A DNA stretch of 64,000 nt from Tateyamaria sp. Alg231-49. GTDB lineage: Bacteria > Pseudomonadota > Alphaproteobacteria > Rhodobacterales > Rhodobacteraceae. Below the pieces are notes generated by a model. The model had not been told where the DNA came from. It saw only the letters and a program-made list of their open reading frames with translations, and ran no database searches. The DNA lies in contig NZ_FRFA01000002.1 of NCBI RefSeq assembly GCF_900143535.1, positions 248,001 through 312,000 of the forward strand. The letters are read 5' to 3'. Positions 63,065 to 64,000 of the stretch are shown here, one piece after another. Numbering within the stretch: the first letter of the stretch is position 1; every line of letters begins with the position of its first letter. A program made the translations under genes and the position numbers.

Positions 63065-64000
63065 TTAGTGAGCAGGTACGCCCTGTCGTATCGCCTCTGA
63101 ATAACCGGGCCTAATGCCAAATGCCTGCCCCTTGGATGAGATACTTCCAAGCTCTCTCAATTCCTCGATAGAGTATTCAGTGTTCAGAGAGCCGAGTTCA
63201 TACCCGTATTCTGGCAGGTATCCATTTACGATGATGCGCCAGTCAAAGGGAGGTGCGTTCCCAATTGCGCGCATCATCTTCAGGACGACGGTTGTACAGT
63301 TGGTTGTGATCGAATTGTACCAATGCGGGGCTGCGGCAAGGGCGTTTGAATCAAGAACATACTCTTCCAGTAACTCTCTGGCTGCGGCTGGGTCAGAATT
63401 CAGCCGGAACAGTTGGACATCTTCCTTGCGGATGTTCGTGCGCAGACCAACGATATCTGTCTCGGTTGCTGCCATAATTACGATTGGGTTTTCCTTGAAG
63501 GCATCAGCGACAGGTGAAAACCCACCATCGACCTGACGCCTGACTTCAATTGACCAAGCCAGGTACTGGCCGTCTGCAAAGCCAAAACTCAGTATGAAAT
63601 GTGCCATCTCAGGGCCTGCCCAATAAGACAAAAACAGATCCGTGCTTTTCAGTTCATTCAGGTTGTAGGTTCGCGTTTCCCAGTTCTCGACAAAACTACC
63701 GTCACCCTGCCATTCGAAATTGCGCACGCCGTTTAGTGTCAGGATGTCTCCGTCAATTTCCCCTGTTACCTGCCGGGCCACATCGGGCGACCAATTTCCA
63801 TCAGATGGCGGCTGCAAAGTAGACCACCACACCAACAGTGCGACAGAGGCAATGACGAGCGGCAACAACCGTTTAACGCGCCTGTGTCTTAGCCAAAAAT
63901 ACAGGGTGACAGCACCAAGTCCCGCGAAAGACGCACTGAACAACATTTGCACCAGATCACTGCCTGGGGCGCGAAAACTAAGTGCAGCAGCGCCCCAAGC
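63065..64000 (-). CDS. DUF4105 (Lnb N-terminal-like) membrane protein, 5' end beyond the window
   Basis: At least 311 residues; the frame stays open to the last base, so the start may lie outside. A GTG at 63952 could start a 295-aa form, but the upstream codons (GAAALSFRAPGSDLVQ) look coding too. Two membrane segments (LFSASFAGLGAVTLYFWL and LLPLVIASVALLVWW) precede a periplasmic domain. The domain has VRNFEWQGDGSFVENWETRTYNL, LSYWAGPEMAHFILSFGF and NSITTNCTTVVLKMMRA, with His and Cys at the positions expected for this papain-like fold. It may be a hydrolase at the envelope; the substrate is unknown. Confidence 0.82.
   Translation of the reverse strand, partial: AWGAAALSFRAPGSDLVQMLFSASFAGLGAVTLYFWLRHRRVKRLLPLVIASVALLVWWSTLQPPSDGNWSPDVARQVTGEIDGDILTLNGVRNFEWQGDGSFVENWETRTYNLNELKSTDLFLSYWAGPEMAHFILSFGFADGQYLAWSIEVRRQVDGGFSPVADAFKENPIVIMAATETDIVGLRTNIRKEDVQLFRLNSDPAAARELLEEYVLDSNALAAAPHWYNSITTNCTTVVLKMMRAIGNAPPFDWRIIVNGYLPEYGYELGSLNTEYSIEELRELGSISSKGQAFGIRPGYSEAIRQGVPAH

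Noticed and set aside
1-64000. CRISPR array, rRNA operon or complete prophage
   Set aside because: No regularly spaced repeats, no rRNA sequence and no phage structural genes were seen. The lysozyme-like genes at 27277 and 31537 carry signal or lipoprotein sequences and have no phage neighbours.

Overview
ORGANISM. The window looks like chromosomal DNA of a Roseobacter-group member of the Rhodobacteraceae (Alphaproteobacteria). It is GC-rich, most genes sit in tight operons with 4-base ATGA overlaps, and several families typical of that group are present: a short-form HisG with HisZ, XdhABC next to a purine-type ABC transporter, a COG0523/DUF1826/DUF6525 trio, and GlcD/DMGDH-type flavoenzymes. 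The species cannot be told from this sequence.

LAYOUT. (1) 1-7178: end of an exopolysaccharide locus on the + strand: glycosyltransferase tail, Wzc-like chain-length protein, undecaprenyl-phosphate sugar transferase, RfbA, and a 996-aa RTX protein. (2) 7.2-16.7 kb: an accessory region rich in broken genes. It holds tniA and tniB remnants (tniB has one in-frame TGA), a tniQ 5' fragment, an IS30 fragment, a decapitated McrC-like nuclease and a GYD-family remnant. Mixed with these are apparently intact genes: winged-HTH regulator, membrane protein, choloylglycine-hydrolase-type amidase, Rrf2 regulator and the COG0523/DUF1826/DUF6525 operon. A 26/27-bp imperfect inverted repeat brackets the region at 7680-7705 and 16663-16689. 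Its right copy lies 9 bp from the CCA end of a tRNA-Gln gene. I read this as a decayed Tn7/Tn5053-type (TniABQ) island. (3) 16.8-31.4 kb: housekeeping and amino-acid or C1-type metabolism: BON-MscS channel, quinone reductase, RidA, SH3 protein, 2-hydroxyacid dehydrogenase, gamma-glutamyltransferase, GlcD-type dehydrogenase, DMGDH-like enzyme, GH25 lipoprotein, D-amino-acid dehydrogenase, aldo/keto reductase. (4) 32.4-43.2 kb: a ten-gene + strand sugar or polyol operon: binding protein, two permeases, 62-aa membrane protein, two ATPases, DhaKL kinase, LacI regulator, TIM-barrel epimerase, Gfo/Idh/MocA dehydrogenase. Two palindromes precede it and look like the LacI operators. (5) 43.3-44.4 kb: fatty acid desaturase. 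(6) 44.5-53.8 kb, minus strand: xdhA-xdhB-xdhC followed by a four-gene BMP-type nucleoside/purine ABC transporter. (7) 54.0-64.0 kb: dnaE, a lipoprotein, slyX, hisS-hisZ-hisG, a cysteine-dioxygenase-like cupin and a DUF4105 protein cut by the window end.

HOW THE GENES WORK TOGETHER. Block 1 builds and probably decorates a surface polysaccharide. Block 4 takes up a sugar or polyol, oxidises and isomerises it, and phosphorylates a ketose product, with its own regulator inside the operon. Block 6 imports purines or nucleosides and oxidises hypoxanthine/xanthine. The main novelty candidates are the TIR-bounded island at tRNA-Gln and the unassigned sugar pathway with its operator pair.
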